A stretch of 64,000 bases of DNA from RBG-16-66-20 sp036262835 (GCA_036262835.1 DATAID010000104.1:1-64000); one strand, 5' to 3'; shown: positions 39,682 through 49,367, counted from the stretch's first letter. Made by a program: numbers and translations. Notes: a model not told the origin generated them from the letters alone.

Positions 39682-40680
39682 ATGGCGCAGAACAAGGCGT
39701 GGACGGTCGCGGGCTTCCCGACGGGGGCGCTCAGCGAGAGCAACTTCAAGCTGGTCGAGTCGGCGACCGTAGCGCCGAAGGAGGGCGAAGTGCTGGTGAA
39801 GAACCTCTGGCTTTCGCTCGACCCTTACATGCGCGGGCGCTTGTCGCAGTCGAAAAGCTACGTCAAAGGCGTCGAGATCGGCGACGTCATGACCGGCGAG
39901 ACGGCGGGCGAGGTCGTCGAATCGAAGCATCCGAAGTTCAAGCCCGGCGACAAGGTCACCGCGCCCTCGGGATGGCAGCTCTACTGGACCGGCAACGGCG
40001 ACCTGGTCAACAAGGTGGACGCCTCGAAAGTGCCGCTCTCCTACTTCCTCGGCAGCCTCGGCATGCCCGGGCGCACCGCGTACTTCGGGATGAAGGACAT
40101 CCTCCAGCCCAAGGCGGGCGAGACCGTGGTGGTCTCCGCGGCCTCCGGCGCCGTGGGCAGCGTGGTCGGCCAGCTCGCCAAGGCCTGGGGCGCGCGCGCC
40201 GTCGGCATTGCCGGCGGCAAGGCGAAGTGCGATTACGTGGCGAAGGACCTCGGCTTCGACGCCTGCGTCGACTACAAGGCCGGCAACCTCGCCGCAGACC
40301 TCAAGGCCGCGTGCCCGAAGGGCATCGACTGCTATTTCGAGAACGTCGGCGGCAAGATCCTCGACACCGTGCTGACCTTGATGAACGTGAAGTCGCGCAT
40401 TGCGGTCTGCGGCCTGATTTCCGACTACAACGCGACCGAGCCCTACGGCGTGAAGATGTTCCGCTCCATTCTCGTCAATCGGATCAAGGTGCAGGGCCTG
40501 ATCGTGTTCGACTGGCTCGAGCGCTACCCCGAGGGCAACAAGGCGCTGCAGGACCTCGCCGCGGCGGGCAAGCTGAAGACGCGCGAGTCCGTCCTCGAAG
40601 GCATCGAGCAGGCGCCCAAGGGCCTCGTCGGCCTGCTCAAGGGCGAGAATTTCGGCAAGCAGCTGGTCAAACTAGCGTAG
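39682..40680 (+). CDS. NADP-dependent oxidoreductase (CurA/leukotriene B4 dehydrogenase-like MDR)
   Basis: A 332-residue zinc-free medium-chain reductase. It contains LWLSLDPYMRGRLSQSKSY and GETAGEVVESKHPKFKPGD in the catalytic domain, and VVSAASGAVGSVVGQLAKAW at the nucleotide site. The fingerprint DCYFENVGGKILD is typical of the CurA/prostaglandin reductase group, which reduces alpha,beta double bonds using NADPH. It could reduce an enone or enoyl intermediate of the same pathway as the acyl-CoA dehydrogenase. Confidence 0.9.
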   Translation: MAQNKAWTVAGFPTGALSESNFKLVESATVAPKEGEVLVKNLWLSLDPYMRGRLSQSKSYVKGVEIGDVMTGETAGEVVESKHPKFKPGDKVTAPSGWQLYWTGNGDLVNKVDASKVPLSYFLGSLGMPGRTAYFGMKDILQPKAGETVVVSAASGAVGSVVGQLAKAWGARAVGIAGGKAKCDYVAKDLGFDACVDYKAGNLAADLKAACPKGIDCYFENVGGKILDTVLTLMNVKSRIAVCGLISDYNATEPYGVKMFRSILVNRIKVQGLIVFDWLERYPEGNKALQDLAAAGKLKTRESVLEGIEQAPKGLVGLLKGENFGKQLVKLA

Positions 40681-40689
40681 GGAGAATCC

Positions 40690-41382
40690 ATGATCGAGCT
40701 CTACACGTGGCCGACGCCAAACGGCCACAAGGTCCACATCATGCTCGAGGAAACGGGCACGCCTTACAACGTGCACCCGATCGACATCGGCGCGGGCGAC
40801 CAGTTCACGCCCGAGTTCCTCAAGATCTCGCCCAACAACAAGATGCCGGCGATGGTCGACACCGACGGACCGGACGGCAAGCCGTTCGCGCTCGCCGAGT
40901 CGGGCGCAATGCTCTTCTACCTCGCCTCCAAGACCGGCAGGTTCCTGCCCTCGGACCTGCGCAAGAAGTGGCAGGTGATGCAATGGGTGATGTTCCAGAT
41001 GGGGCACATCGGCCCGATGCTCGGGCAGGCGCACCATTTCCTCGGCTATGCGCCCGAGAAGATCGAGTACGCGATGAACCGCTACAAGAACGAGGCGAAC
41101 CGCCTCTACATGGTCGTCGACCGGCGCCTGAAGGAATCGAAATACCTCGCGTGCGAGGAGTACACCATCGCCGACATGGCCACCGTGCCCTGGCTGCGCT
41201 TTCCCGAGCGGCAAGGCGTGAACATCGACGAGTTCCCGGCGCTGAAGAAATGGCGCGACGCGATCCTCGCGCGGCCCTCCGTGCAGAAAGCGATGCAGGT
41301 TCTCGCCGACCGCCGCCGCACCGAGATGACGCCGCAACAGAAGGAGAACCTCTTCGGCGCGACGCAATATGCTAAGCGGTAA
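40690..41382 (+). CDS. Glutathione S-transferase, YfcG/Nu-class-like
   Basis: A 230-residue GST. The N-terminal thioredoxin fold starts IELYTWPTPNGHKVHIMLEE, with the TPN motif of Nu-class enzymes (YfcG, YghU), and has the cis-Pro loop SPNNKMPAMVD. Its C-terminal helical domain ends in TPQQKENLFG. Nu-class members act as disulfide-bond reductases. The ATG follows GGGAGAATCC. The last 14 bases overlap the next SDR gene, so translation is likely linked. Confidence 0.9.
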   Translation: MIELYTWPTPNGHKVHIMLEETGTPYNVHPIDIGAGDQFTPEFLKISPNNKMPAMVDTDGPDGKPFALAESGAMLFYLASKTGRFLPSDLRKKWQVMQWVMFQMGHIGPMLGQAHHFLGYAPEKIEYAMNRYKNEANRLYMVVDRRLKESKYLACEEYTIADMATVPWLRFPERQGVNIDEFPALKKWRDAILARPSVQKAMQVLADRRRTEMTPQQKENLFGATQYAKR

Positions 41383-42127
41383 GGTCGCCTGGATTACCGG
41401 CGGCGGTTCCGGAATCGGCCTGGCCGGCGCCGAGGAGTTGCTGAAGGCAGGCGCACGCGTCGTGATTTCAGGCAGAACGGAAAAAACAAACAAAGAAGCG
41501 GAAAAGAAACTTCAAGCCCTCGGTGACGCCGAGGCGATCAGGCTCGATGTCGCCGACAAGAAAGCGGTGAACGCCGCCGCCGCCGACATCGAGAAGCGCC
41601 ACGGCCGAATCGACATCCTGGTCGCGAGCGCCGGCACCAACATCGCCGGCAACCAGCGCAACTTCAAGAACATGACCCAGGAGGGCTGGGACGACGTCGT
41701 CGCCATCAACCTGAACGGGCTCTTCTACTGCAACCACGCGGTCATTCCCGGCATGCGCAAGAGGAAGGACGGCCTCATCATCAACATCGCCTCCTGGGCC
41801 GGGCGCTACGCGAGCGCGCTCACGGGGCCTGCCTACAACGCGACCAAGCGCGCGGTGATCGCGGTCTCCGAGTCGATCAACATGGAAGAGTGCATGCACG
41901 GTATCCGCGCCTGCTCGATCCTGCCAGGCGAGGTGGCCACGCCGATCATGGAAAAGCGCCCGGTGCCGCCCTCGACAGAGGAGCGCGAGCGCATGGCGCA
42001 GGCCGAGGATCTCGGCCGGGCGATCCTCTTCGTCGCGACGATGCCCGCGCGCACCTGCGTCAACGAGCTGGTCATCGCGCCGACCTGGAACCGCTTCTAC
42101 GTCGGCGGCCTGGAAGCACCGAAGTAG
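41369..42127 (+). CDS. SDR family oxidoreductase
   Basis: A 252-residue short-chain dehydrogenase with ITGGGSGIGLAGAEEL, VASAGTNIAGN (variant NNAG), catalytic Ser in NIASWAGRY, intact YNATK, and SILPGEVATPIM after it. The product ends PTWNRFYVGGLEAPK, without the usual DGG. The SGRTEKTNKEAEKK segment suggests NADP(H). It starts inside the GST gene (14-base overlap). The MFS transporter gene follows after 4 bases, so it belongs to the long plus-strand unit. Confidence 0.9.
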   Translation: MLSGKVAWITGGGSGIGLAGAEELLKAGARVVISGRTEKTNKEAEKKLQALGDAEAIRLDVADKKAVNAAAADIEKRHGRIDILVASAGTNIAGNQRNFKNMTQEGWDDVVAINLNGLFYCNHAVIPGMRKRKDGLIINIASWAGRYASALTGPAYNATKRAVIAVSESINMEECMHGIRACSILPGEVATPIMEKRPVPPSTEERERMAQAEDLGRAILFVATMPARTCVNELVIAPTWNRFYVGGLEAPK

Positions 42128-42131
42128 AGTC

Positions 42132-43334
42132 TTGCTCCTCGCCCGCGTTTTCCTGCCGTTCGTCGCGGGCTACTACATCTCGTATTCGTACCGGTCGCTA
42201 AACGCGATTCTCGGTCCGCGCATCGCCGCCGAGTTCGGCCTGAACGCCGCCGACCTCGGCCTGCTCACGAGCGTCTACTTCCTCGGCTTCGGCCTGGTGC
42301 AAATCCCCTGCGGCGTGCTCCTCGACCGCTACGGCCCGGCGCGGGTCGATGCGGTGCTGCTCGTGCTCGCCGCGTGCGGCGCGGCGCTCTTTGCGAGCGC
42401 GCATTCGTTCCCGGCGCTGGTGCTGGGACGAGCCCTGATCGGCATCGGCGTCTCGGTCTGCCTCATGGCCACGTTCCAGGCGTTCGTGCTGTGGTATCCG
42501 CTCGAGCGCATCGCGCGCCTAAACGCGAGCGCGTTCGCCACCGGCATCCTCGGCGCGATCACGGTGTCCGTGCCGCTCGAAGCGGCGCTCGAGGTGATGC
42601 ACTGGCGCGCGATCGGATGGGTGCTCGCCGCCATCACGCTCGCGGCAAGCGCCGCGCTGTGGTGCGCGGTTCCGGCGCGCGCGCGCGAGGCGCCGCGCGA
42701 TTCGCTCGCGGCTGCGCTCGGCGGCGTGCGCGCGCTCCTTGGCGACGCGGTCTTTCGCCGCACGGCGGTCATGATCGGCTGCAGCCAGTTCGCCGCCGTC
42801 TCGCTCTCGACGCTCTGGATCGCCACGTGGCTGCGCGATGTGGCGGGCTATGGCCGCAGCGAGGTCGCGCAAGCGCTCTTCCTGGTCGCGCTCGGCCTCA
42901 TGGCGGGTTACCTCGTCCTCGGCCGCGCGGCCGATGCCCGCGCCCGGGACGGGCGCTCCGTGGTGCCGCTTGTTGCCGGCTGCATCGCCCTATCCTCGGC
43001 CTGCCTGCTGCTTCTTGCCCTGGGCGTGACGACGGGCGCGCTCGCGCTCTGGGTGATCTTCATCTTCGCTTCCAGCGCCGCCGTGCTCAGCTATTCGATT
43101 CTCGCGCGGCGCTATCCGAAGGAGATGGCGGGGCGCGTCAACACGGCGCTCAATACCTTCGCGTTCCTCGGCATGTTCCTCGGCCAGTGGATCGCCGGCC
43201 TCATCCTCAGCCGCTGGCCGCCCACCGCCGGCGGCTACGATCCCGAGGCCTACCGCTGGGCGCTCGGCGTGCTGTGGCTGGTGCAGCTCGCAGGGCTCGC
43301 CTGGTTCTGGCGCGGCCGCAAGTTACTCGCCTAG
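42132..43334 (+). CDS. Major facilitator superfamily transporter
   Basis: A 400-residue membrane protein with twelve hydrophobic segments in two bundles and the signature loop motif GVLLDRYGPARVDA between helices 2 and 3. The N-terminus (FLPFVAGYYISYSYRSLNAI) matches a group of MFS proteins often annotated as nitrate/nitrite or sugar-phosphate-like carriers. The substrate is unknown. The start is a TTG with weak ribosome binding, 4 bases after the SDR stop; no better start exists that keeps helix 1. It ends with a four-base CTAG overlap of the convergent thioesterase stop. Confidence 0.85.
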   Translation: MLLARVFLPFVAGYYISYSYRSLNAILGPRIAAEFGLNAADLGLLTSVYFLGFGLVQIPCGVLLDRYGPARVDAVLLVLAACGAALFASAHSFPALVLGRALIGIGVSVCLMATFQAFVLWYPLERIARLNASAFATGILGAITVSVPLEAALEVMHWRAIGWVLAAITLAASAALWCAVPARAREAPRDSLAAALGGVRALLGDAVFRRTAVMIGCSQFAAVSLSTLWIATWLRDVAGYGRSEVAQALFLVALGLMAGYLVLGRAADARARDGRSVVPLVAGCIALSSACLLLLALGVTTGALALWVIFIFASSAAVLSYSILARRYPKEMAGRVNTALNTFAFLGMFLGQWIAGLILSRWPPTAGGYDPEAYRWALGVLWLVQLAGLAWFWRGRKLLA

Positions 43335-43741
43335 GCGCGCGGCTCGAGGCTCCGGAAGGTGCCGATGGCCTTGGCGACGAGTTCGCCCGCCTCGTCGCGC
43401 ACTTCGCCCTCGCAGAAGATCGTCGATTTGCCGGCCTTCGCCACGCGGCCCTCGGCGCGCATGAGACCCTTCGCCGTGCCGATGAACTGCGCCGAGAGGT
43501 CGATCGTCATGATCGAGCGCGGCGGGTCGTACAAGGTCCGAGCCGCCATCGAGAGCGTGATGTCGAGGAGCGACAGGATGCAGCCGCCGTGCACCGTGCC
43601 CCAGCTCGTGGTGAATTCGGGCTTGATCTCGAGCGAGAGGCGCGCGCCGCCCTTGTCGAGCGAATCGATTGTCACGCCGAGATGCTCGGCGAAGCGGATC
43701 TTCTTGACGAACTCGGCGACTTCCGGGGAAACGGCGGCCAT
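43331..43741 (-). CDS. PaaI-type hotdog-fold thioesterase
   Basis: A 136-residue single hotdog domain with TTSWGTVHGGCILSLLDITL, the PaaI family signature (HGG with catalytic Asp following). It hydrolyses acyl- or aroyl-CoA esters, often as a release valve when CoA intermediates accumulate. It begins directly after the SDR stop on the same strand (TAG then ATG), so the two form one unit. Confidence 0.9.
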   Translation of the reverse strand: MAAVSPEVAEFVKKIRFAEHLGVTIDSLDKGGARLSLEIKPEFTTSWGTVHGGCILSLLDITLSMAARTLYDPPRSIMTIDLSAQFIGTAKGLMRAEGRVAKAGKSTIFCEGEVRDEAGELVAKAIGTFRSLEPRA

Positions 43742-44518
43742 CTAGATCAGCATTGCGCCGCCATCGACCGAGATGGCTTCGCCCGTGATGTGGCGCGAGG
43801 CGTCCGAGGCGAGCAGCACGGCGAGCCCCTTCAGGTCTTCCGGCCCGCCGAGCCGGCGCGTCGGGGTCGCCTTGCGCATCGTTTCGCCGAAGGCGTCGAG
43901 CGTGGCGCGCGTCAGTTTCGAGGGGAAAAAGCCCGGGCAGATCGCGTTCACGGTGATGCCGTGCTCGCCCCACTCGGCGGCGAGCTGCTTGGTGAGCCCG
44001 ACCACGCCGTGCTTGGTGGCGTTGTAGGACACCGTGCGCACCACCGCCGGGTCGCTCGCATAGAGTCCCGCCGTGGATGCGACGTTGATGATGCGGCCGG
44101 ACTTCGCCGGGATCATCGCTTTCTTCGCCGCCTGCTGCGAAAGGATGAAGGTGCCCAACAGGTTGAGGCTGATTAGCTTGTCCCAGGCTTCGAGCGGGTG
44201 GTCCTCCGCGGGCGCGCCCCAGACGGCGCCCGCGTTGTTGACGAGGATGTCCACCCGGCCGAGCTTGGCCAGCATCCGGTCGAAGGCCGCCGGCAGGGTC
44301 TCGCGCTTGCCCACGTCGCAGGCGAACGCGTGCGCCGTGATGCCCTGCTTGCCGAGGTGCTCGGCCGCATGATCGAGCTCGTCCTGCTTGCGCGCGGTGA
44401 TCGCGACCTTCGCGCCCATCTCGCCCAACGCCTCGGCGATCTGCAGGCCCAGGCCCCGTGAGCCGCCGGTCACGATGGCGGCACGGCCCGAAAGATCGAA
44501 AAGCCTCTTGACACTCAT
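43742..44518 (-). CDS. SDR family oxidoreductase
   Basis: A 258-residue classical short-chain dehydrogenase resembling 3-ketoacyl reductase-type and gluconate 5-dehydrogenase-type enzymes. It has VTGGSRGLGLQIAEAL, NNAGAVWGAP, INVASTAGLY, intact YNATK, CPGFFPSKLT and ISVDGGAML. TARKQDEL suggests NADP(H). The ATG at 44518 gives the usual VKRLFDLSGR start. It is paired with a thioesterase, and divergent from the acyl-CoA synthetase gene. Confidence 0.9.
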   Translation of the reverse strand: MSVKRLFDLSGRAAIVTGGSRGLGLQIAEALGEMGAKVAITARKQDELDHAAEHLGKQGITAHAFACDVGKRETLPAAFDRMLAKLGRVDILVNNAGAVWGAPAEDHPLEAWDKLISLNLLGTFILSQQAAKKAMIPAKSGRIINVASTAGLYASDPAVVRTVSYNATKHGVVGLTKQLAAEWGEHGITVNAICPGFFPSKLTRATLDAFGETMRKATPTRRLGGPEDLKGLAVLLASDASRHITGEAISVDGGAMLI

Positions 44519-44561
44519 TTGCTCTTCCCTAGTACCCTTGGGAAAAAATGCAGGGACCTCC

Positions 44562-46640
44562 ATGGTAGCAACCCGGCCGCTCTACACGCGCGCGCAGCTC
44601 GAGCGCATGCTCGCGCCGCGCTCGATCGCCATCGTCGGCGCCTCGCCCCGCGCCGCCTCCTTCGGCGTGAGGACGCTGGAGAACCTGGCGCACTTCAAGG
44701 GCTGCGTTTATCCGGTGAACGCCAAGTACAAGGAGGTCGGCGGGCGCGCCTGCTACGCCTCGCTCGCCGAGCTGCCCGAGAAGCCGGATTGCGTCGTGCT
44801 CGTGGTGCCGCGCGAAGTGGTCGAGCAGTCCATCAAGGAGGCGGCAGCCGTCGGCGCGGGCTCGGTCATTGTCTACGCCTCCGGCTATGGCGAAATGGCG
44901 CACCAGGACGCAGGCGTGGCCCAGCAGCGCCTAGTGGAAATCGCGCGTGCGGCGCGCATGCCCATCCTCGGGCCCAACTGCATGGGCCTCGTCAATCACG
45001 GGCTCGGCGCCGGCATGACCTTCATTCCCGAGTATTCGAAGATGCCGCGGCGCACCGGCCCGATTGCGTTCGTGAGCCAGTCGGGGGCGCTCGGCTACTG
45101 CCTCGCGCAGGCCGCCGAGCGGGGCCTGGGCTATCGCTATTTCGCCTCGGCCGGCAACTCGGCCGACGTCGATATTGCCGATCTGATCGGCGCCATGGCG
45201 GGCGACGACGACGTGCGCGCGATCGCCTGCCTCTTCGAGGGGTTGCCCGACGCGCGCCGGCTTCTCGAGGCGGGCGAGCGGGCGCGCTCGGCCGGCAAGC
45301 CCGTCATCGTCTACAAGCTCGGCGTGAGCGACGACGGCGCGGCCGCGGCGCGTTCCCACACCGGCTCGCTCGCCGGCTCGGCCGAGGCTTTCCGCGCGCT
45401 TTTCGACCGGGCGGGCTTCGTGCAGGTGGACGACTACGAGGCGCTCGTCGAGTATGCGAAGTTCTTTGCCGCCGCTGGCAAGCCGCTTGCGAGGGGAGTC
45501 GCGGTGGTCTCGGGCTCGGGCGGCGCCGGCATCATCGCCGCCGATATGGCCGCGCGCCACGGCGTGCCGATGCCGCAGCCGGGCGAGCAGGCGACCTCGG
45601 TGCTGAAAAGCATCGTTCCGGAGTTCGGCGCGGCGCGCAATCCGTGCGATCCGACCGGCCAGGTGCTCTCCGTACCCGAGTCCTACGACAAGTGCTGCCG
45701 CGCGCTGATGGGCGATCCGCAGTACGGCGTCCTGCTTTGCATCATGAGCGTGTCCTCGCACGAGACGGGCACCATGCGCGCCGCTCGCATCGCGACGCTC
45801 GCGCGCGAGCAGCCCAAGCCGATCGCCGTGGTGTGGGTCTCGGAATGGCTGCAGGGGCCGGGCTCGCAGCAATACGAGTCGGATGACCGCGTGGGCTTTT
45901 TCCGGTCGCTGGACCGCTGCTACGCCACCATCGCCGCCTGGCAACGCTGGCATCAGGGCGGATCGGCCAACCCTGCCAGGGTTTCCAGGAAAGTCGATTT
46001 CAAATTCGATAAAAAAATTCTCGGGGAAAGAGAAGCAAAAACGGTCCTCGGGAAATACGGCATCAAGTCCGCCCCCGAGCGCCAGGCAAAGAACGCGGAC
46101 GAGGCCGTGAAGGCGGCCAGCGAGCTCGGCTATCCGGTCGTGCTCAAGGCCGATGGCGACATCGAGCACAAGACAGAGGCGGGGGCGGTGAAGCTGGATC
46201 TGCGCGACGAGGCCGCCTTGCGCGCAGCCTGCGGCGCGATGACCGCGGCCAGGAATGGCTTTCTCGTCCAGCAGATGGTGAAGGGCGGCGTGGAGCTGGT
46301 CGTCGGCATCAAGCGCGATCCGCAATGCGGCCCGGTACTGCTCGTGGGCCTGGGCGGCGTGCTGGTGGAGGTCCTGCGCGACACGGCGCTCGCGCTTGCG
46401 CCCGTGGGCAAGGCGGAGGCGCGGCGCATGCTGCAGGGACTCAAGGGCTTCAGGCTGCTGCAGGGCTATCGCGGCGCGCCGGCCGCGGATCTCGACGCGG
46501 TGTGCGATGCGATCGCGCGCATCTCCGAGTTTGCCGCCGATCATGCCGATGCGGTCGAGGAAATCGACGTCAACCCGCTGCTCGCCCGGCCCGACGGCGC
46601 CGTCGCGCTCGACGCGCTCATCGTGCTTCGCAAGCCTTGA
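44562..46640 (+). CDS. Acyl-CoA synthetase, NDP-forming type (acetate-CoA ligase family)
   Basis: A 692-residue protein joining both halves of the ADP-forming acyl-CoA synthetases. The N-terminal CoA-binding domain is RSIAIVGASPRAASFGVRT. Succinyl-CoA-synthetase-like flavodoxin domains follow, with the phospho-His region RSHTGSLAGSAEAFRA. The C-terminal ATP-grasp domain has GYPVVLKADGDIEHKTEAGA. It makes an acyl-CoA from an acid, ATP and CoA via a phosphohistidine. The ATG at 44562 follows AGGGA; upstream codons have no suitable start. Its TTGA overlap with the next gene indicates coupling. Confidence 0.9.
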   Translation: MVATRPLYTRAQLERMLAPRSIAIVGASPRAASFGVRTLENLAHFKGCVYPVNAKYKEVGGRACYASLAELPEKPDCVVLVVPREVVEQSIKEAAAVGAGSVIVYASGYGEMAHQDAGVAQQRLVEIARAARMPILGPNCMGLVNHGLGAGMTFIPEYSKMPRRTGPIAFVSQSGALGYCLAQAAERGLGYRYFASAGNSADVDIADLIGAMAGDDDVRAIACLFEGLPDARRLLEAGERARSAGKPVIVYKLGVSDDGAAAARSHTGSLAGSAEAFRALFDRAGFVQVDDYEALVEYAKFFAAAGKPLARGVAVVSGSGGAGIIAADMAARHGVPMPQPGEQATSVLKSIVPEFGAARNPCDPTGQVLSVPESYDKCCRALMGDPQYGVLLCIMSVSSHETGTMRAARIATLAREQPKPIAVVWVSEWLQGPGSQQYESDDRVGFFRSLDRCYATIAAWQRWHQGGSANPARVSRKVDFKFDKKILGEREAKTVLGKYGIKSAPERQAKNADEAVKAASELGYPVVLKADGDIEHKTEAGAVKLDLRDEAALRAACGAMTAARNGFLVQQMVKGGVELVVGIKRDPQCGPVLLVGLGGVLVEVLRDTALALAPVGKAEARRMLQGLKGFRLLQGYRGAPAADLDAVCDAIARISEFAADHADAVEEIDVNPLLARPDGAVALDALIVLRKP

Positions 46641-47806
46641 TCGCCGGCACGCATCACTGGCCCGCGCAGGAGCGGGTGACCTACGGAAAGCCGGCCGAGC
46701 AGGCTTTGTCCGAAGAAGTGTCAAGAGCAAAAGCGGACAGAATCTTCGTCACCACCACTCGTTCGATCACGAACGGCGCGCTGGTGGCGCGCATCGTGGA
46801 GAGCCTCGGCAAGAAGTTTGCCGGCAAGCTCGATGGCATCGCTGCGCACAGCCCGCGCGAAGCGGTGATCGCCGGGGCCGAGGCGCTGCGCGCCTCCAAC
46901 GCCGACCTGGTCGTCGCGGTGGGCGGCGGCTCGGTGATCGACGCGACCAAGGTCATGCTGCTCGCGCTCTGGCGCGGCGCGCGCGACCCGGCGGCGCTCT
47001 CCGCGCTTGCGGGAACGCGCGGCAGCGCCTCGAACGAGGCGAGCGCCTGGAACGCCGATCCCCAAGCGCTGCGCATGATCGCAGTGCCCACCACGCTCTC
47101 GGCGGCCGAGTTCTTCCCGAGCGCCGGCGTCACGGACATGCAGCGGCACGTGAAGCAGTCCTACTTCCACCCGCTCGTCGTGCCCAAGGCGGTGATCCTC
47201 GATCCGGCGGCCACGCTCGAGACGCCGATGGAGCTCCTCCTTTCCACCGGCATGCGCGCGGTGGACCATGCGGTCGAGGGCTGGTGCTCGGTGAAGACCG
47301 CTCCGATGGCAGACGCGGCGAATCGGGAGGCGATGAGGCTCCTCTTTTTGTCCTTAAAAAGCATAAAACACAAGCCGGAAGATCTCGAAGCGCGGTCTCT
47401 CGCACAGCACGGCATGTGGCTGACGCGGCTCGCCTCCATGGCCGGCATTCCCAACGGCGCGAGCCACGGCCTCGGCTACCTGCTGGGCGGCGGCTACGGC
47501 GTGCCGCACGGCATCACGTCCTGCGTGACGCTTCCGCCGGTCATGGAATGGAATGCCGGGGTGAACGGCGAGCGCCAGAAGGAGGTCGCCGCGGCCTTCG
47601 GCGGGGCCGGTCAGCCGGCAGGCGCGGTATTGAGAAAGTTCGTGGCCGAGCTCGGCCTGCCGACGCGCATCCGCGACGTCGGCGTGAAGAGGGAAGCGCT
47701 GCCGAAGATCGCGGCGAGCTGGGACGGCACCGGCCCGATCGCCACCAACCCGCGCAAGGTGAACGGCAAAGACGATTTGCTCCGGATCCTCGAGTCGGCC
47801 TGGTGA
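46637..47806 (+). CDS. Iron-containing alcohol dehydrogenase (maleylacetate reductase-like)
   Basis: A 389-residue group III dehydrogenase. The NAD(P) site GGGSVIDATKVM is present, as are iron ligands in MRAVDHAVEG (Asp, His) and in GASHGLGYLLGGGYGVPHGI (two His). The pattern resembles maleylacetate reductases and related alcohol dehydrogenases. The TTG start at 46637 overlaps the previous stop as TTGA, and the gene ends in a GTGA overlap with the permease. It presumably reduces or oxidises an intermediate of the compound imported by the ABC system that follows. Confidence 0.9.
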   Translation: MIAGTHHWPAQERVTYGKPAEQALSEEVSRAKADRIFVTTTRSITNGALVARIVESLGKKFAGKLDGIAAHSPREAVIAGAEALRASNADLVVAVGGGSVIDATKVMLLALWRGARDPAALSALAGTRGSASNEASAWNADPQALRMIAVPTTLSAAEFFPSAGVTDMQRHVKQSYFHPLVVPKAVILDPAATLETPMELLLSTGMRAVDHAVEGWCSVKTAPMADAANREAMRLLFLSLKSIKHKPEDLEARSLAQHGMWLTRLASMAGIPNGASHGLGYLLGGGYGVPHGITSCVTLPPVMEWNAGVNGERQKEVAAAFGGAGQPAGAVLRKFVAELGLPTRIRDVGVKREALPKIAASWDGTGPIATNPRKVNGKDDLLRILESAW

Positions 47807-48582
47807 GGAAAACGGCGGAGCGCAGCTATCGACTGGTCAGCCTGACCTCGGTCGGCGTGGTGCTCGCGGCCTGGCTTGTCGCCAGCGCGCTGGGGGTGCT
47901 CGATCCGAACCGCCTGCCGCCCGCGCAGACGCTGGCGAGCGCCGTTGCCGAGCTCGTGCAGCACGGCTATTCCGGCAAGCCTTTCTGGCTGCAGATCGCC
48001 GCTTCGATGGGGCGCGCCCTCGCCGGGTTCGTGATCGCGGTGCTGGTCGGCGTGCCGGTGGGCATCTTCATCGGGTCGAGCCGGATGTTCGACGCGGTGG
48101 TTTCGCCTTTCCTTGCTTTCATCCGGCCAATTCCGCCAATTGCGTTCGTGCCGCTCTTCGTCTTCTACTTTGGCATCGGCGAGCTCTCGAAGATCGCGCT
48201 CATCTTCCTGACCTCGTTCCTGTACATGACGGTGAGCGCCGCCTCGGGCGTGCGCTCGGTGCCGGAGGACCTGCTGCTCGCCTCGCGCTCGCTTGGCCTG
48301 ACGCGCAGGCAGATCTTCTTCCATGTGACGATTCCGGCCTCGGCCGCCTCGATCCTCACCGGCATGCGCGTGGCGATGACGCTCTCGTGGGCGCTGGTCG
48401 TGGCGGCCGAGCTGATCGCCGCGCAGGTCGGCCTGGGCTTCCTGATCATGGATGCGACGACCTTCTATCGCATTCCCTACGTGTTCGTGGGCATCATCAC
48501 CATCGGGCTGATCGGCCTCGCGCTGGAATGGCTGCTGCTTCTGGCGGAGCGGCGGCTGCTGCACTGGCGGGGCAAACAATGA
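47803..48582 (+). CDS. ABC transporter permease, NitT/TauT (SsuC) type
   Basis: A 259-residue inner-membrane permease with about six helices and the cytoplasmic ATPase-contact loop EDLLLASRSLGLTRRQIFFH (EAA-type). It belongs to the SsuC/TauC/ThiX-like group that imports sulfonates, nitrate, pyrimidine precursors or aromatic acids. The start is GTG at 47803 within GTGA, overlapping the alcohol dehydrogenase stop; the ATPase start overlaps its own stop (ATGA). Confidence 0.91.
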   Translation: MRKTAERSYRLVSLTSVGVVLAAWLVASALGVLDPNRLPPAQTLASAVAELVQHGYSGKPFWLQIAASMGRALAGFVIAVLVGVPVGIFIGSSRMFDAVVSPFLAFIRPIPPIAFVPLFVFYFGIGELSKIALIFLTSFLYMTVSAASGVRSVPEDLLLASRSLGLTRRQIFFHVTIPASAASILTGMRVAMTLSWALVVAAELIAAQVGLGFLIMDATTFYRIPYVFVGIITIGLIGLALEWLLLLAERRLLHWRGKQ

Positions 48583-49346
48583 CTCCGCGGGTGGCCCTCG
48601 AGGTGCGTCGCGTGGGTCGCGATTTCGCGCGCCCGGACGGACCCTCTCTGCGCGCGCTCGAGGACGTCTCCTTCGGCATCGCCGACTCGGAGATCGTGTC
48701 GCTCGTCGGCCCGAGCGGCTGCGGCAAGTCGACGCTGCTGCGCATGATCGCGGGCTTCGATTTTCCCGACGCGGGCGAGCTCCTGCTCGACGGCAAGCGC
48801 ATCGCCGAGCCGGGCCAGGATCGGGGCGTTGTCTTCCAGCAGCCGCAGCTCTATCCCTGGCTCAACGTGCTCGACAACGTCTGCTTCGGGCCGCGCATGC
48901 GCGGCGTGCCGCGCGAGAGAATCAGCGAGGCGGCGGGCCACTATATCCGCTCGGTCGGGCTCGAGCGCTTCGAGAGCCACTATCCGTACCAGCTCTCCGG
49001 CGGCATGCGCCAGCGGCTGCAGATCGCGCGCGTCCTCATCAACGAGCCGCGCGTCCTGCTCATGGACGAGCCGTTCGGCGCGCTCGACTACCAGACGCGG
49101 CTCGGCATGCAGCGGCTGCTGCTCGAGCTCGCCGCCGAGTACCGCCCGACGGTGCTCTTCATCACGCACGACATCGACGAGGCGATCTTCATCTCCGATC
49201 GCGTGCACGTAATGAGCCCGCGGCCGGGGCGGATCATCGAGACGATCGAAGTCGACATTCCGCGGCCACGGGTGTACGACGAGGTTTCAGCCTCGGCGCC
49301 CTTCATGGCGCTCAAGCTGAGGACTTTGAAGCTGCTCGCTCACTGA
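48579..49346 (+). CDS. ABC transporter ATP-binding protein, NitT/TauT type
   Basis: A 255-residue ATPase with Walker A GPSGCGKST (near 42-50), Q-loop FQQPQLYPW, signature LSGGMRQRLQIAR, Walker B VLLMDEPFGALD and the switch His in FITHDIDEA. It powers the permease encoded immediately upstream. The ATG lies within ATGA. It is close in sequence style to SsuB/TauB. Confidence 0.93.
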   Translation: MTPRVALEVRRVGRDFARPDGPSLRALEDVSFGIADSEIVSLVGPSGCGKSTLLRMIAGFDFPDAGELLLDGKRIAEPGQDRGVVFQQPQLYPWLNVLDNVCFGPRMRGVPRERISEAAGHYIRSVGLERFESHYPYQLSGGMRQRLQIARVLINEPRVLLMDEPFGALDYQTRLGMQRLLLELAAEYRPTVLFITHDIDEAIFISDRVHVMSPRPGRIIETIEVDIPRPRVYDEVSASAPFMALKLRTLKLLAH

Positions 49347-49367
49347 CCATCCAAAGGAGGAACAGAC

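Noticed and set aside
44509..44540. TTGACA inside the SDR gene start as a promoter for the acyl-CoA synthetase gene
   Set aside because: The facing -10 (TAGTAC at 16 bases or AGTACC at 17) is too poor to list as a promoter.
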